Assembly: GCF_009938225.1 (NCBI RefSeq)
Contig: NZ_AP019658.1
Coordinates: 1,116,001 to 1,180,000 of the forward strand
DNA length: 64,000 nt
Origin: Vibrio ponticus
Lineage (GTDB): Bacteria; Pseudomonadota; Gammaproteobacteria; Enterobacterales; Vibrionaceae
Direction of reading: 5' to 3'
The translations under genes were made by a program, and so were the position numbers. Positions 25,879 through 35,403 of the stretch are shown here, one piece after another; within the stretch, counting starts at the first letter, position 1, and each line of letters starts with the position of its first letter. Below the pieces are notes generated by a model, which had not been told where the DNA came from, did not search any database, and was given only the letters and a program-made list of their open reading frames with translations.

Positions 25879-26997
25879 TTAGCCGCGGTAGTAACGCTGT
25901 GGCACAAACGGCATTTTTTCTACTGTCATCGCCAGCATCTTGCCACGAACTTCGGCAAAAACTTGTGTGCCAATTGCGGCAAATTCGCTAGCCACATACC
26001 CCATTGAAACAGGTTTACCTGCATTTGGTCCGGCAGTACCACTGGTCACGACACCAATCTTATTACCGTCAGCATCAAACAGTTCCGCGCCTTCACGAAC
26101 TGGCGCTTTGGTTTCGCCTACTAAGCCAATACGCTTACGAGAAACCTGCTTGGTTTCGATTTGTTCTAGGATAATCTCTGCACCAGGGAAGCCACCCTCG
26201 CGCTCACCACCCGCGCGGCGGATCTTTTGGATGCCCCAAAGCAGGCTGGCTTCAACTGGCGTGGTTGTTTCATCAAGATCGTGACCGTAAAGACATAGAC
26301 CACACTCTAGACGCAGTGAGTCACGTGCCCCTAAGCCGATCCACTCCACTTCTTCCTCGGCAATTAACAGCTTAGCCAATTGCTCTGCTTGCTCGTTTGG
26401 CACTGAGATCTCATAGCCATCTTCACCGGTATAACCACTACGTGAAATAATGCACTCAACGCCAAGCAACTCTAGCTTCGCCACATCCATAAACACCATG
26501 CCTGCCACCGCAGGTTGGAAGCGCTTAAGTACCTCAACCGCTTTCGGACCTTGCAGAGCCAATAGCGCGCGATCATTAATCACCTCGAGTTCCACTCCTT
26601 GCGGAAGGTTCGCTTCAAGGTGAGCGATATCTTGCTTCTTACATGCCGCATTAACCACAACAAATAGGTGATCACCCAAATTCGCCACCATCAAGTCATC
26701 CATGATGCCGCCTTGCGGGTTAGTAAAAAACGCATAACGTTGATTGCCCGATGGCAGATCAACGATATCTACAGGTACAAGCGTTTCAAGAAATGCTGCC
26801 GCACCCTCACCTTTTAGTCGCAACTGCCCCATGTGCGAAACATCAAATAAACCGGCGTGTTCACGGGTATGTAAATGCTCTTTCTTAACACCAAGTTTGT
26901 ACTGTACTGGCATATCATAGCCAGCAAACGGCACCATTTTAGCGCCCGCTTCAACGTGTAGTGCGTGCAGTGGTGTTATCAGTAGCGCTTCATTCAT
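25879..26997 (-). CDS. gcvT: Glycine cleavage system T protein, aminomethyltransferase
   Basis: A 372-residue tetrahydrofolate-dependent enzyme that takes the aminomethyl group from lipoyl-GcvH and releases NH3 and methylene-THF. The N-terminal segment GAKMVPFAGYDMPVQY, then FDVSHMGQ, GNQRYAFFTNPQGGIMDD and SRSGYTGEDGYEI are family signatures. GGAGA lies before the ATG. It is transcribed away from glyA-gcvH-gcvP, with the XRE-cupin regulator between them on the same strand as gcvT. Confidence 0.97.
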   Translation of the reverse strand: MNEALLITPLHALHVEAGAKMVPFAGYDMPVQYKLGVKKEHLHTREHAGLFDVSHMGQLRLKGEGAAAFLETLVPVDIVDLPSGNQRYAFFTNPQGGIMDDLMVANLGDHLFVVVNAACKKQDIAHLEANLPQGVELEVINDRALLALQGPKAVEVLKRFQPAVAGMVFMDVAKLELLGVECIISRSGYTGEDGYEISVPNEQAEQLAKLLIAEEEVEWIGLGARDSLRLECGLCLYGHDLDETTTPVEASLLWGIQKIRRAGGEREGGFPGAEIILEQIETKQVSRKRIGLVGETKAPVREGAELFDADGNKIGVVTSGTAGPNAGKPVSMGYVASEFAAIGTQVFAEVRGKMLAMTVEKMPFVPQRYYRG

Positions 26998-27043
26998 GTG
27001 ATGTCTCCAAATATCCGTTTCGAGTTCTGCTTAAGAAAACTTG

Positions 27044-27057
27044 TTTCCGATAATAAA
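27044..27057. promoter_or_regulatory. Half-palindrome of the TTTCC motif upstream of gcvT
   Basis: TTTCC-GATA-ATAAA lies 47-60 bp before the gcvT start and shares its left arm with the palindromes at 27224 and 27991. It is a weak candidate operator for the neighbouring XRE-cupin regulator. Confidence 0.35.
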
Positions 27058-27181
27058 CACGATAGCGCAATCTTTGCACGATTAAACTTTCATCACAGCA
27101 TCAAAGTGTGACATTTAACATTTTTAGAACATGCAAAAAGCATAGAGGTTGACTGAATCGTAATTGCTGACAACAAAAAAA

Positions 27182-27201
27182 GAGCCGGCTTACGCCGACT
27201 C
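27182..27201 (-). terminator. Terminator of the XRE-cupin regulator gene
   Basis: On the minus strand GAGTCGGC pairs with GCCGGCTC (one G-T) around GTAA and is followed by seven or more T (A run at 27174-27181). Confidence 0.85.
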
Positions 27202-27223
27202 CATTCAAACTTAACCAAAACAA

Positions 27224-27237
27224 TTTCCAATTGGAAA
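27224..27237. promoter_or_regulatory. TTTCC-N4-GGAAA palindrome, candidate operator
   Basis: TTTCCAATTGGAAA is a perfect palindrome in the short gap between the end of the regulator gene and its terminator. The same arms occur at the glyA promoter (27991-28004). It lies at the 3' side of the regulator, so a role as a distal site for gcvT is only a guess. Confidence 0.45.
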
Positions 27238-27248
27238 CACTGAGCGTA

Positions 27249-27872
27249 TTACTTAGCCGTCACCCACAAGATTAATGCATCTTCTTCACTGACCGAGACC
27301 AACATATGCCCCATGTTTGCATCGTAATACGCACTGTCGCCTTCGACCATTTCGACCGGCTCGTAGAACTCAGAAAAGAAGGTTACCGCACCTGACAAAA
27401 TCAATAAAAACTCTTCGCCATCATGCCTGACCCAGTCGCTATATTCTTCAAAACTGCGCGCACGAACACGGCTTTTAAATGGCATCATTTTCTTATTAAG
27501 CAATTGAGTTGCCAGTAGTTCATGTTCATACGTTTGGGTAGGATGAGGTTTACCTTGCCCTGCTCGGGTTAGATCTCTGCGTCCAGCTGCTACTTTCTTC
27601 TCTGGTGGCTCAAACAACTGCGGCATATCGATTTGCAAACCGTGGGCAAGTTTCTGCATCGCTTGAAAAGTCGGAGATATTTGTTCGTTTTCAATCTTAC
27701 TTAACGTTGAACGGGCCAAACCTGTCCGCTGACTCGCCTCTTCAAGCGTAATGCCTAAACGGCTGCGAATGTCTTTAATACGCTCACCTAATTTAAGTGG
27801 CGCAATAGATTGATCTTGGCTCTCTTTAGCTAAGGTCAATGATGGATATTCATCGTAGATCTCTTCTGACAT
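27249..27872 (-). CDS. XRE-family regulator with C-terminal cupin domain
   Basis: A 207-residue regulator. The helix-turn-helix lies near residues 30-80 (LGITLEEASQRTGLARSTLS) and the cupin fold near 130-205 (EEFLLILSGAVTFFSEF, with a one-sided effector pocket). Members of this group sense a small metabolite through the cupin domain. It is placed between gcvT and glyA, and repeated TTTCC-N4-GGAAA palindromes lie around it, one over the predicted glyA start point. The simplest inference is local control of glycine cleavage and glyA, probably repression. A strong GGGGGA precedes the start. Confidence 0.88.
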   Translation of the reverse strand: MSEEIYDEYPSLTLAKESQDQSIAPLKLGERIKDIRSRLGITLEEASQRTGLARSTLSKIENEQISPTFQAMQKLAHGLQIDMPQLFEPPEKKVAAGRRDLTRAGQGKPHPTQTYEHELLATQLLNKKMMPFKSRVRARSFEEYSDWVRHDGEEFLLILSGAVTFFSEFYEPVEMVEGDSAYYDANMGHMLVSVSEEDALILWVTAK

Positions 27873-27963
27873 GCATCCCCCATGCAGTTACAACTTCCTG
27901 TCTTTCATTTCATTGTGCAATAACCACTGCCAATAAAAAAGGATAAAAGTTGACCAATACGTG

Positions 27964-28004
27964 TTGCTGTTAACAAAATTAGAAACTATGTTTCCTATAG
28001 GAAA
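27964..28004 (+). promoter_or_regulatory. glyA promoter with overlapping TTTCC-N4-GGAAA operator
   Basis: TTGCTG (27964-27969), 17 bp, then TATGTT (27987-27992) form a sigma-70 promoter. The perfect palindrome TTTCCTATAGGAAA (27991-28004) covers the expected start point near 28000, and a further half-site GAAAC lies just upstream. This is a repressor geometry; the divergent XRE-cupin protein is the natural candidate. Confidence 0.6.
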
Positions 28005-28285
28005 TTTTTGGTTGATTGTTTTTGCGCCAACCGTTATGTTACCAACTTGTTAGTTAGCGAGATGCTTTTGCCATTGATGCTAGAGCCACATAGAGGGCGA
28101 GTGGAAATGGATTTACCCACTTTGGGATGAAATTGATCGTGCTGCCAAATTCGTTTGAGCAACAGTAAATCCAGACAACTTGAAGTAGACGCTAAAAAAC
28201 CAGCGTGACTGCAAGTGAGAAAGGAATAAAGTCATTTACAGAAGCAAGGTATAACCTTGCCGACCATTAAGGAAGGTCACTGATT
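28005..28285 (+). other. Long 5' leader of glyA
   Basis: About 280 nt without a gene. No glycine riboswitch was found (no paired GGAGAG-type aptamers). Near the end, GCAAGG (28244-28249) pairs with CCTTGC (28255-28260), and GACC (28262-28265) can pair with GGTC (28275-28278) across the ribosome site AAGGAAGG. Translational control is possible. Confidence 0.4.
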
Positions 28286-29581
28286 ATGAACCATCGATAT
28301 CAAAATCATCATCTAGAGAACTTCTTCTCCACTCAACTCTCCGCCACTGATGACGCTGTTTTTGCCGGCATCCAGGCAGAGTACACTCGCCAAAATGAAC
28401 AAATCGAATTAATCGCTTCTGAAAACATCGTTTCAAAAGCGGTGATGCAGGCGCAAGGCACCTGCCTAACCAATAAATACGCCGAAGGTTATCCAGGTCG
28501 CCGTTATTACGGTGGCTGTGAACACGTGGATACTGTTGAGGCTATTGCAATTGAGCGTGCTAAAAAGCTTTTCAACTGCGAGTTCGCCAACGTGCAGCCT
28601 CACTCCGGCGCACAAGCAAACGGCGCAGTCAAACTGGCACTACTGCAACCGGGCGATACCATTTTAGGTATGTCATTGGATGCGGGCGGTCACCTTACCC
28701 ACGGCGCAAAACCTGCTCTATCGGGTAAATGGTTTAACGCCGTTCAATACGGTGTAGACCGCGACACATTAGAAGTGGATTACGAAGCCGTTCGCCAACT
28801 CGCATTAGAACATAAACCTAAAATGATCATCGCGGGCGGCAGTGCGATTCCTCGTACTCTTGATTTCGCCAAGTTCCGCGCCATTGCCGATGAAGTAGAT
28901 GCCCTATTGATGGTCGATATGGCGCACATCGCTGGGCTTATTGCCACTGGTGCGCACCCTAGCCCGCTGCCACACGCGCATGTAGTCACAACCACCACGC
29001 ACAAAACCTTACGCGGTCCTCGCGGCGGTATGATCCTCACTAACGATGAAGCGATCATTAAAAAGATTAACTCTGCGGTTTTCCCTGGTCTGCAAGGCGG
29101 TCCACTGATGCACGTTATCGCTGCCAAAGCGGTCGCATTTGGTGAAGCGCTGGGACCTGAGTTTAATACTTATATCGATTCGGTGATCGGTAACGCAAAA
29201 GTTCTCGCTGAAGTATTGCAAACTCGCGGGTGCGACATTGTAACCGGCGGTACCGATACACACTTAATGCTGGTTGATTTAAGACCAAAAGGTCTTAAAG
29301 GCAATCAGGCAGAACACGCGTTAGAGCGTGCAGGTATCACATGTAATAAAAATGGCATCCCGTTCGACACAGAGAAGCCTATGATTACATCGGGGATCCG
29401 TTTAGGTACCCCAGCTGGTACAAGCCGCGGCTTTGGCGTAGAAGAATTTAGACTGATCGGTAATTGGATTGGCGATGTGCTAGACGGGTTAGTTGAGAAC
29501 CCAGAAGGCAATGCAGAAGTGGAACAACGTGTCCGCAAGCAAGTTAAAGAGCTCTGCGCTCGCTACCCACTTTACCAATAA
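28286..29581 (+). CDS. glyA: Serine hydroxymethyltransferase
   Basis: A 431-residue PLP enzyme interconverting serine and glycine with tetrahydrofolate. The PLP lysine is in [15 protein letters not shown], and [17 protein letters not shown] and QPHSGAQAN are hallmark segments. It opens the glyA-gcvH(-gcvP) unit, so it probably works with glycine cleavage, turning released methylene-THF plus glycine into serine. The N-terminus has about 12 residues more than E. coli GlyA. A second glyA elsewhere in the genome is likely in Vibrio but not visible here. Confidence 0.97.
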   Translation: MNHRYQNHHLENFFSTQLSATDDAVFAGIQAEYTRQNEQIELIASENIVSKAVMQAQGTCLTNKYAEGYPGRRYYGGCEHVDTVEAIAIERAKKLFNCEFANVQPHSGAQANGAVKLALLQPGDTILGMSLDAGGHLTHGAKPALSGKWFNAVQYGVDRDTLEVDYEAVRQLALEHKPKMIIAGGSAIPRTLDFAKFRAIADEVDALLMVDMAHIAGLIATGAHPSPLPHAHVVTTTTHKTLRGPRGGMILTNDEAIIKKINSAVFPGLQGGPLMHVIAAKAVAFGEALGPEFNTYIDSVIGNAKVLAEVLQTRGCDIVTGGTDTHLMLVDLRPKGLKGNQAEHALERAGITCNKNGIPFDTEKPMITSGIRLGTPAGTSRGFGVEEFRLIGNWIGDVLDGLVENPEGNAEVEQRVRKQVKELCARYPLYQ

Positions 29582-29603
29582 AATTAAATTTGGAGATTTA
29601 GCA

Positions 29604-29984
29604 ATGGACAAAACCCTCAAGTTTACTGATAGCCACGAATGGGTACGTGACAATGGTGACGGTACCGTCACAATCGGTATTTCTGAACATGCACAAGAAA
29701 TGTTAGGCGACGTTGTATTCGTTGACCTACCAGAAGTTGAAGATTCAATTGATGCAGGCGAAAGCTTCTCACTGGTTGAGTCTGTAAAAGCCGCTTCAGA
29801 TATCTACGCACCAGTAACAGGTGAAATCGTAGAAATAAACGAAGAGTTGGAAGACAGTCCAGAGCTTATCAACGAAGAGCCTTATGAAGGTGGTTGGATC
29901 GCTAAAGTGAAACTTTCTGATCCAGCAGAGCTCGACGATCTAAAAGACGCCGACGAATATCTAAGCTCTATTGAAGAAGAGTAA
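29604..29984 (+). CDS. gcvH: Glycine cleavage system H protein
   Basis: A 126-residue lipoyl carrier. The start is ATG 29604 after GGAG, 22 bp downstream of glyA. The lipoylated lysine is in [16 protein letters not shown]. It shuttles the aminomethyl group between GcvP and GcvT and is oxidised by GcvL, which is not in this window. The acidic C-terminus (YLSSIEEE) is normal. A strong terminator follows only 13 bp later, which separates gcvH from gcvP. Confidence 0.97.
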   Translation: MDKTLKFTDSHEWVRDNGDGTVTIGISEHAQEMLGDVVFVDLPEVEDSIDAGESFSLVESVKAASDIYAPVTGEIVEINEELEDSPELINEEPYEGGWIAKVKLSDPAELDDLKDADEYLSSIEEE

Positions 29985-29997
29985 TTAAGGAAACAGC

Positions 29998-30031
29998 AAA
30001 AAGCTGCCCGTGAAAGTGGGCAGCTTTTTTT
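29998..30031 (+). terminator. Terminator after gcvH
   Basis: AAAAAGCTGCCC pairs with GGGCAGCTTTTT around GTGAAAGT, continuing in a T run. A full intrinsic terminator between gcvH and gcvP. Confidence 0.9.
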
Positions 30032-30042
30032 AAAGGTTTGTA

Positions 30043-30309
30043 TATACCCAAGTAACCTCAAGCTGCTTGGTTCAGCGAGAATGCCTTGATTCGCAGACAA
30101 GGCAACGATTTGAAGATCTAGTGGTTCTAAATCAAAAATCGTTAACGATGTATGCGAACCAAGGCAACTCGCCCTTTGGGAGCGTGTCATAGCCTCAATT
30201 TCGGTGTAAAACAACTTGAAAATAACTCACTATTTCACTGTGTTGTTTTCCTTGAACTTGAACCAATGACAGCGCTCTGAATCCTGCATCTTGAAGTCAC
30301 TTGGGTATA
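30043..30309. repeat. MITE-like palindromic repeat between gcvH and gcvP
   Basis: A 267-bp element. Its first 24 bases (starting TATACCCAAGTAACCTCAAG) and the complement of its last 24 match at 21 positions. A second inverted pair lies inside: GCGAGAATGCCTTG...TTCGCA and TGCGAA...CAAGGCAACTCGC. It has no coding capacity. Ends in TATA suggest TA target use. It resembles the dispersed palindromic repeats I recall from Vibrio genomes; copy number must be checked. Confidence 0.75.
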
Positions 30310-30372
30310 AGCCGTCGCGAGGGTCACTCAACTCTTTCGCAGAATATGGACCTTTCGAAAAGGTAAAGGACA

Positions 30373-33243
30373 ATGACAACACTACTTCAAAGCCTCAGCA
30401 CTCAACATGAATTTGTGGCTCGCCACAATGGACCAAATCAAGCCGACCAGCAAAGCATGCTGGCAGCGATCAATGTAAGCAGTTTGGACGAACTAATCGC
30501 CCAAACAGTCCCTGCACAAATTCGCCTTGAGCAACCACTTAAACTTGCCGAAGCGCAAAGTGAAGCCGATATGCTCACCGCGATGAAACAGTTCGCCGAT
30601 CAAAACGAACTTAAGCGCACTTTCATCGGTCAAGGTTACTACAACACCTTTACGCCGAATGTTATTCTGCGCAACGTGATGGAAAACCCAGGTTGGTACA
30701 CGGCTTATACGCCTTACCAACCAGAGATATCTCAAGGTCGTCTAGAAGCACTGCTGAACTTCCAACAGATGGTGATGGACCTCACCGGCATGGAGATCGC
30801 CAACGCTTCATTGCTTGATGAAGCCACCGCAGCCGCTGAAGCGATGACCTTATGTAAGCGTGCAGGTAAGAGTAAAAGCAACGTATTCTTCGTCGCTGCT
30901 GACGTGCACCCACAAACTATTGAAGTAGTGAAAACCCGTGCCAAATTTATCGGCTTTGAAGTTTTAGTTGATGAGCTAGATTCACTACCAACTCACGATG
31001 TGTTTGGCGCATTGGTACAATACCCGTCAACCACCGGTGAAGTACGTGACATCACCGACCTCATTGCCAACGCGCAAGCCAACAAAACCGTTGTGGCAGT
31101 TGCGACCGATCTTCTCGCCAGTGCACTCATCAAACCTGCAGGAGAAATGGGCGCAGATGTAGTGATTGGCTCAGCGCAACGCTTCGGTGTGCCTATGGGT
31201 TACGGCGGTCCGCACGCGGCCTTTATGGCAACCAAAGACAAGCACAAGCGTACTATGCCTGGTCGTGTCATTGGCGTTTCTATTGATGCCAACGGCAACC
31301 AAGCACTGCGCATGGCAATGCAAACTCGCGAACAACACATTCGCCGCGAGAAAGCGACCTCTAACATCTGTACTGCTCAAGCCCTGCTTGCCAATATGGC
31401 GTCATTTTTCGCCGTTTACCATGGCGCAGAAGGCTTGCGTACCATCGCGCGTCGCACGCACCACATGACTGCAATTCTAGCCGCAGGCTTAACCAAGGCT
31501 GGTTACGAGCTAGCGCACAACAGCTTCTTCGATACCATCACCGTTAACACGGCGAGTAACACCGAAGCGCTGTATCAAAAAGCACAATCTGCTGGTATCA
31601 ACCTACGTTTGTTAAAAGCGAGCCAACAACTTGGCGTAAGCTTTGACGAAACCACTACCATCAGCGATGTGGCAGCCCTGTTTGCGATCTTCGATGTGCA
31701 AGAGAACGTTGCCAACCTATCAGCAGATATCGAGAACAACGAGTTCGCGGCGATTCCTGAATCTTGCCGTCGTACTTCAGATTACCTAACGCACCCTGTG
31801 TTTAACACGCACCACAGTGAAACTCAGATGATGCGTTACCTAAAACAGCTAGAGAATAAAGACTTCTCGCTGACTCACGGTATGATCCCACTCGGCAGCT
31901 GTACTATGAAGCTTAATGCCGCCGCTGAGATGATCCCGGTCACTTGGCCTGAATTTGGTGCACTACACCCATTTGCCCCTATCGAGCAAGCCGCTGGTTA
32001 CAGTGCACTAGCGAAAGATCTTAAAGAGAAACTGTGTGAGATCACCGGTTATGACGATTTCTCACTACAACCTAACTCAGGTGCCTCTGGCGAATATGCT
32101 GGTCTTATTGCGATTCAGCGTTACCATGAAAGCCGTGGCGATGCGCACCGCAACGTATGTTTGATCCCAAGCTCTGCGCACGGTACTAACCCAGCAACCG
32201 CATCTATGGTTTCAATGAAAGTGGTGGTGGTTAAGTGTGACAACGACGGCAACATCGACCTTGTCGACCTCGCTGAGAAGATTGAAAAGCACCGTGAAAA
32301 CCTTTCGAGCATTATGATCACTTACCCTTCAACGCACGGCGTGTACGAAGAGCAAGTGAAACAAGTGTGTGAGATGGTGCACGAGGCAGGCGGTCAGGTG
32401 TACCTAGATGGTGCGAACATGAACGCGCAAGTAGGTTTGACGACACCAGGGCTAATTGGCTCTGACGTTTCGCACCTTAACCTGCACAAAACCTTCTGTA
32501 TTCCACACGGCGGTGGCGGCCCAGGTATGGGACCTATCGGTGTGAAATCGCACCTTGCGCCTTTCCTACCAGGTCACATTGAAAATGGCGTGGAAGGTGA
32601 AGACTTTGCTGTTTCAGCCGCGGATTTAGGCAGCGCCTCTATCCTACCTATCTCATGGGCATACATCGCGATGATGGGTGAAGTTGGCTTAACCGAAGCA
32701 ACCAAAGTAGCGATTCTTAACGCTAACTATGTGATGGAGCGCCTGCGCCCACACTACCCTGTGCTATACCGTGGCACCAATGGTCGCATTGCACATGAGT
32801 GCATCATTGATATTCGCCCACTTAAAGAAGAGATTGGCATCAGCGAAGAAGACATTGCTAAGCGCCTAATGGACTACGGTTTCCACGCGCCAACCATGTC
32901 TTTCCCAGTCGCGGGGACACTAATGGTAGAGCCAACGGAATCGGAAGATTTGGAAGAGTTAGACCGTTTCTGTGAAGCAATGATTGCGATTCGCCACGAG
33001 ATGGACAAAGTGAAAAACGGCGAATGGCCACTGGATAACAACCCGCTAGTAAAAGCGCCACACACTCAAGTTGACCTATCCGCCGATGAATGGACGCGTC
33101 CATACTCACGTGAAATTGGTTGCTTCCCTTCTAAAGCGACTAAGCAATGGAAATACTGGCCGACAGTTAACCGCGTAGATAACGTCTATGGGGACCGTAA
33201 CTTGATCTGCTCATGCCCTAGTATCGATAACTATGAAGAGTGA
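30373..33243 (+). CDS. gcvP: Glycine dehydrogenase (decarboxylating), P protein
   Basis: A 956-residue PLP enzyme that decarboxylates glycine and loads the remaining aminomethyl group on GcvH. The PLP lysine is in [20 protein letters not shown]; the glycine-rich loop and the N-terminal half ([29 protein letters not shown]) are complete, so this is the fused homodimeric form. AAAGGAC precedes the ATG. It is cut off from gcvH by a terminator and the repeat at 30043, so it must have its own promoter or depend on read-through. Confidence 0.97.
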   Translation: MTTLLQSLSTQHEFVARHNGPNQADQQSMLAAINVSSLDELIAQTVPAQIRLEQPLKLAEAQSEADMLTAMKQFADQNELKRTFIGQGYYNTFTPNVILRNVMENPGWYTAYTPYQPEISQGRLEALLNFQQMVMDLTGMEIANASLLDEATAAAEAMTLCKRAGKSKSNVFFVAADVHPQTIEVVKTRAKFIGFEVLVDELDSLPTHDVFGALVQYPSTTGEVRDITDLIANAQANKTVVAVATDLLASALIKPAGEMGADVVIGSAQRFGVPMGYGGPHAAFMATKDKHKRTMPGRVIGVSIDANGNQALRMAMQTREQHIRREKATSNICTAQALLANMASFFAVYHGAEGLRTIARRTHHMTAILAAGLTKAGYELAHNSFFDTITVNTASNTEALYQKAQSAGINLRLLKASQQLGVSFDETTTISDVAALFAIFDVQENVANLSADIENNEFAAIPESCRRTSDYLTHPVFNTHHSETQMMRYLKQLENKDFSLTHGMIPLGSCTMKLNAAAEMIPVTWPEFGALHPFAPIEQAAGYSALAKDLKEKLCEITGYDDFSLQPNSGASGEYAGLIAIQRYHESRGDAHRNVCLIPSSAHGTNPATASMVSMKVVVVKCDNDGNIDLVDLAEKIEKHRENLSSIMITYPSTHGVYEEQVKQVCEMVHEAGGQVYLDGANMNAQVGLTTPGLIGSDVSHLNLHKTFCIPHGGGGPGMGPIGVKSHLAPFLPGHIENGVEGEDFAVSAADLGSASILPISWAYIAMMGEVGLTEATKVAILNANYVMERLRPHYPVLYRGTNGRIAHECIIDIRPLKEEIGISEEDIAKRLMDYGFHAPTMSFPVAGTLMVEPTESEDLEELDRFCEAMIAIRHEMDKVKNGEWPLDNNPLVKAPHTQVDLSADEWTRPYSREIGCFPSKATKQWKYWPTVNRVDNVYGDRNLICSCPSIDNYEE

Positions 33244-33292
33244 TTATTGATTTGATCACAGATAACCAAGTTGGAAACGAACTTGAATAACA

Positions 33293-33320
33293 AAAGGCGA
33301 GCCATTGGGTTCGCCTTTTT
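33293..33320 (+). terminator. Terminator of gcvP
   Basis: AAAGGCGA pairs with TCGCCTTT, extended by GCC/GGT, and is followed by TTTTTC. Confidence 0.85.
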
Positions 33321-33375
33321 CACGTTACTAAAACTAGCAATCACTGTCACCAAATTACTAGCAGATAGAACCCCG

Positions 33376-33546
33376 CTACATCATTTCAATTTCATCTTGA
33401 GTAAACCAGCCAGATTCTAAACTCTTCCTCTTTACCGCCTCGGGATCTTTGGCATATGCAACGACAGCTAAACTCTTTTCTGCCCTACTACATATCACAT
33501 AAAATAACCTTTTAGTTCTTGATAGAACAGTGTCTTTGGTGATGTT
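33376..33546 (-). pseudogene. C-terminal remnant of a UvrD-type helicase
   Basis: An open stretch of 57 codons ending in a stop at 33376 reads ...VLSRTKRLFYVICSRAEK, then SLAVVAYAKDPEAV and ...GWFTQDEIEMM. The phrase RLFYVxCSRAxKSLAVVxY is the end of superfamily-1 UvrD-like helicases, including those paired with OLD-type nucleases in phage defence. No start codon or upstream helicase motifs remain; a stop lies just before. Only the tail survived a deletion. The parent's role is unknown. Confidence 0.7.
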
Positions 33547-33612
33547 TCAATGCATTGATATCAAATTTCGTAGTCAATGTTTTAATTAAAAATAAGACAT
33601 TTCTAAAGCAGG

Positions 33613-33690
33613 TTATATGTTTTGAAGTGACTTAACCACACTACCCAAGCCTTAAGGTTTAAGCGCCAAACACAATTTCAGTAAATCTCC
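33613..33690 (-). pseudogene. Decayed 3' end of a DUF3820 gene
   Basis: The minus strand reads GDLLKLCLALKP-stop-GLGSVVKSLQNI-stop, matching the end of the intact DUF3820 protein at 35820 (GDLLKLCLALKIEGLDSVVKPLK in part). At DNA level 33631-33690 and 35853-35912 agree at 54 of 60 positions. The copy is 5'-truncated and carries an internal stop. Confidence 0.8.
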
Positions 33691-34078
33691 TGATCTCTAT
33701 GCTTTAAAAATTTGGAGAAATTCGTCAAATCTCAACGCAAAGAAAGCCAAAGAGTATTAAGAAAAACAATCATTTGAGAGAGGTTACCTTGCAATATTAA
33801 TTGACATACCTTATTTGTCGTTAAGATAAATATTGCAAATGAAAATGAATTTTTAATTTGATAAAAAACAATCTATTAAATAATTGTTATCGGTAAAATT
33901 CGCCTCGTTTCATATCGAGGTAAAGATGACGGTTGCCGCGCATACCGTAGTAAGTGGGTAAGCTGATAATACAGCGTAGTAAAGCAAATTCTATTTACTC
34001 GCGTAGCCTAAGTGTAATGGCATTACTGGGACATACAAAAAACAAAGATAAGAACGCCGAAGCCGCTCAAAAACTAAA
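33691..34078. other. AT-rich gap before the 269-residue membrane protein gene
   Basis: No ORF is recognisable. The stretch 33790-33900 is very AT-rich. CCTCG...CGAGG (about 33901-33921) forms a small hairpin. The promoter of the next gene must lie here; none is clear. Confidence 0.4.
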
Positions 34079-34888
34079 ATGGATAAACAAATGACTACCG
34101 AATTGAATCACCTAAAACCAGAATACGCTGAGTTTCTACCAAAGCACAAAGAGCAGCCAGAATATGAAAAAATGACGGTTACTGCGACAGCCGTTACTTC
34201 TACAATGTGTAAAGTGGATGAAGAGATGCAGCGCCGCTATAGAGGAAAATTCCTTAGCTGGATGCCTTCGACAACGCTTAATAAAGTGGAAAAAATTCTG
34301 CGCACCCAAGTAAGCTACATTGATAGTAATGGTGAAACTCGCAACTTCTACTTCTACGACTATGAAGGTCTAGTAAATGTTGGCGACTCAGTAACTCTTT
34401 TGTTCGTCAAAACAAGCGCATGCCAAGTGCAACAGTTTATCGCATTGGGAAACAACACCACAGGTGAATCAGCGAGCTTCCTAAACAAAAATGCCATTCG
34501 CAAAATTGTCGAGCATGCAGAGCAAAAAACATGGAATATTGTTGTACGCCTGCAACAGCTTATCGTGATCGCTATTGCTGCTTGGGTAGGTTTAGACATC
34601 TACAATTACTACGCTACTACAGGGCACCACCGTCTATGGCATGCATACTACATGTATTTCTTACCACTTTTCTGTTTTTTCATGTGGGCTTGGAATTTTT
34701 ACGGTCACCACCTATTGTTCCACCCTATCCGCGAATATAAGTCAATGGCAGTACGTCACGGAATGTTCAACATCGTTAAAATTGAAGTAGGTGGCAAAAT
34801 TGCACTTCACCGCTTATCAAACCAGAGTAAGCACCACCACAAGCGTTTGATGTCAGGTGTTGTCGACCATGAACCTTGCGCGGATTAA
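34079..34888 (+). CDS. Membrane protein of unknown function
   Basis: A 269-residue protein with a soluble N-terminal region (about 1-150, with an SH3/OB-like beta strand pattern around VSYIDSNGETRNFYFYDYEG) followed by two transmembrane segments (about 160-180 and 195-215) and a basic, His-rich tail (NQSKHHHKRLMSG). A second ATG lies four codons downstream (34091). No Shine-Dalgarno is obvious. It sits in the accessory patch between two DUF3820 sequences. Not recognised. Confidence 0.6.
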   Translation: MDKQMTTELNHLKPEYAEFLPKHKEQPEYEKMTVTATAVTSTMCKVDEEMQRRYRGKFLSWMPSTTLNKVEKILRTQVSYIDSNGETRNFYFYDYEGLVNVGDSVTLLFVKTSACQVQQFIALGNNTTGESASFLNKNAIRKIVEHAEQKTWNIVVRLQQLIVIAIAAWVGLDIYNYYATTGHHRLWHAYYMYFLPLFCFFMWAWNFYGHHLLFHPIREYKSMAVRHGMFNIVKIEVGGKIALHRLSNQSKHHHKRLMSGVVDHEPCAD

Positions 34889-35403
34889 TAACAATCCGAC
34901 AGGCACTAAAAAAGCAAGTCATAGACAACCTCAGCGCTATAGGTAATCAGGAATTTGCGATCCGCAGATAACATGAATATACCGGATTTAAACTACGGAC
35001 ATTCAAGTCGCTTTATGATAGCGCCCATTCAGACAATGCAGACCTGTCGCCTGAGGTTCAACTATTTGCAGCAAATATAGCTGGTAGCGCAGAGACGATA
35101 ATGAAATAGAGTGTATTCAACGATATTGATCCTGTTTTTGTCTCTGCGACTCGAAAGGCAAGATGTCGTCCACAGAAAAACTAAAATTCAGGATTGAGTA
35201 CCACAGTAGGTACGAAGAATACTGGATTGGCTACTTCTTCAATGACGATGCCTATATCTATCACCTAAAAAACAAGAGTTGAGATACAAATACATTTCTT
35301 AAAAATTATCTTGAAAGTGACTATCAAAATAACGTTAGAACCCCTTCTGTATTTTAAATGGGGCTCAGATGCATTCTAAACTAACAACATAGAGATTATA
35401 AAA
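34889..35403 (+). other. Gap with fragmentary reading frames
   Basis: Two protein-like fragments are visible. One (34972-35109) reads GFKLRTFKSLYDSAHSDNAD, then LSPEVQLFAANIAGSAET, without a start. The other is a 39-codon frame, ATG 35163 to 35282, beginning MSSTEKLKFRIEYHSRYEEY. They look like pieces of decayed genes. No terminator or promoter is clear. Confidence 0.4.
35163..35282 (+). CDS. Possible 39-residue protein or gene fragment
   Basis: MSSTEKLKFRIEYHSRYEEY followed by WIGYFFNDDAYIYHLKNKS and a TGA stop. The aromatic, beta-like pattern looks protein-like rather than random, and a weak AAAGGC precedes the ATG. It lies in a region of decayed fragments. It may be a small gene or the front of a truncated one; nothing more can be said. 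Confidence 0.3.
   Translation: MSSTEKLKFRIEYHSRYEEYWIGYFFNDDAYIYHLKNKS

Noticed and set aside
28005..28285. Glycine riboswitch before glyA (and likewise before gcvT and gcvP)
   Set aside because: No tandem aptamer consensus could be found in any of the three leaders.
33376..33546. Functional small protein instead of a helicase remnant
   Set aside because: There is no start codon in the open stretch, and the sequence matches only the extreme C-terminal pattern of large helicases.
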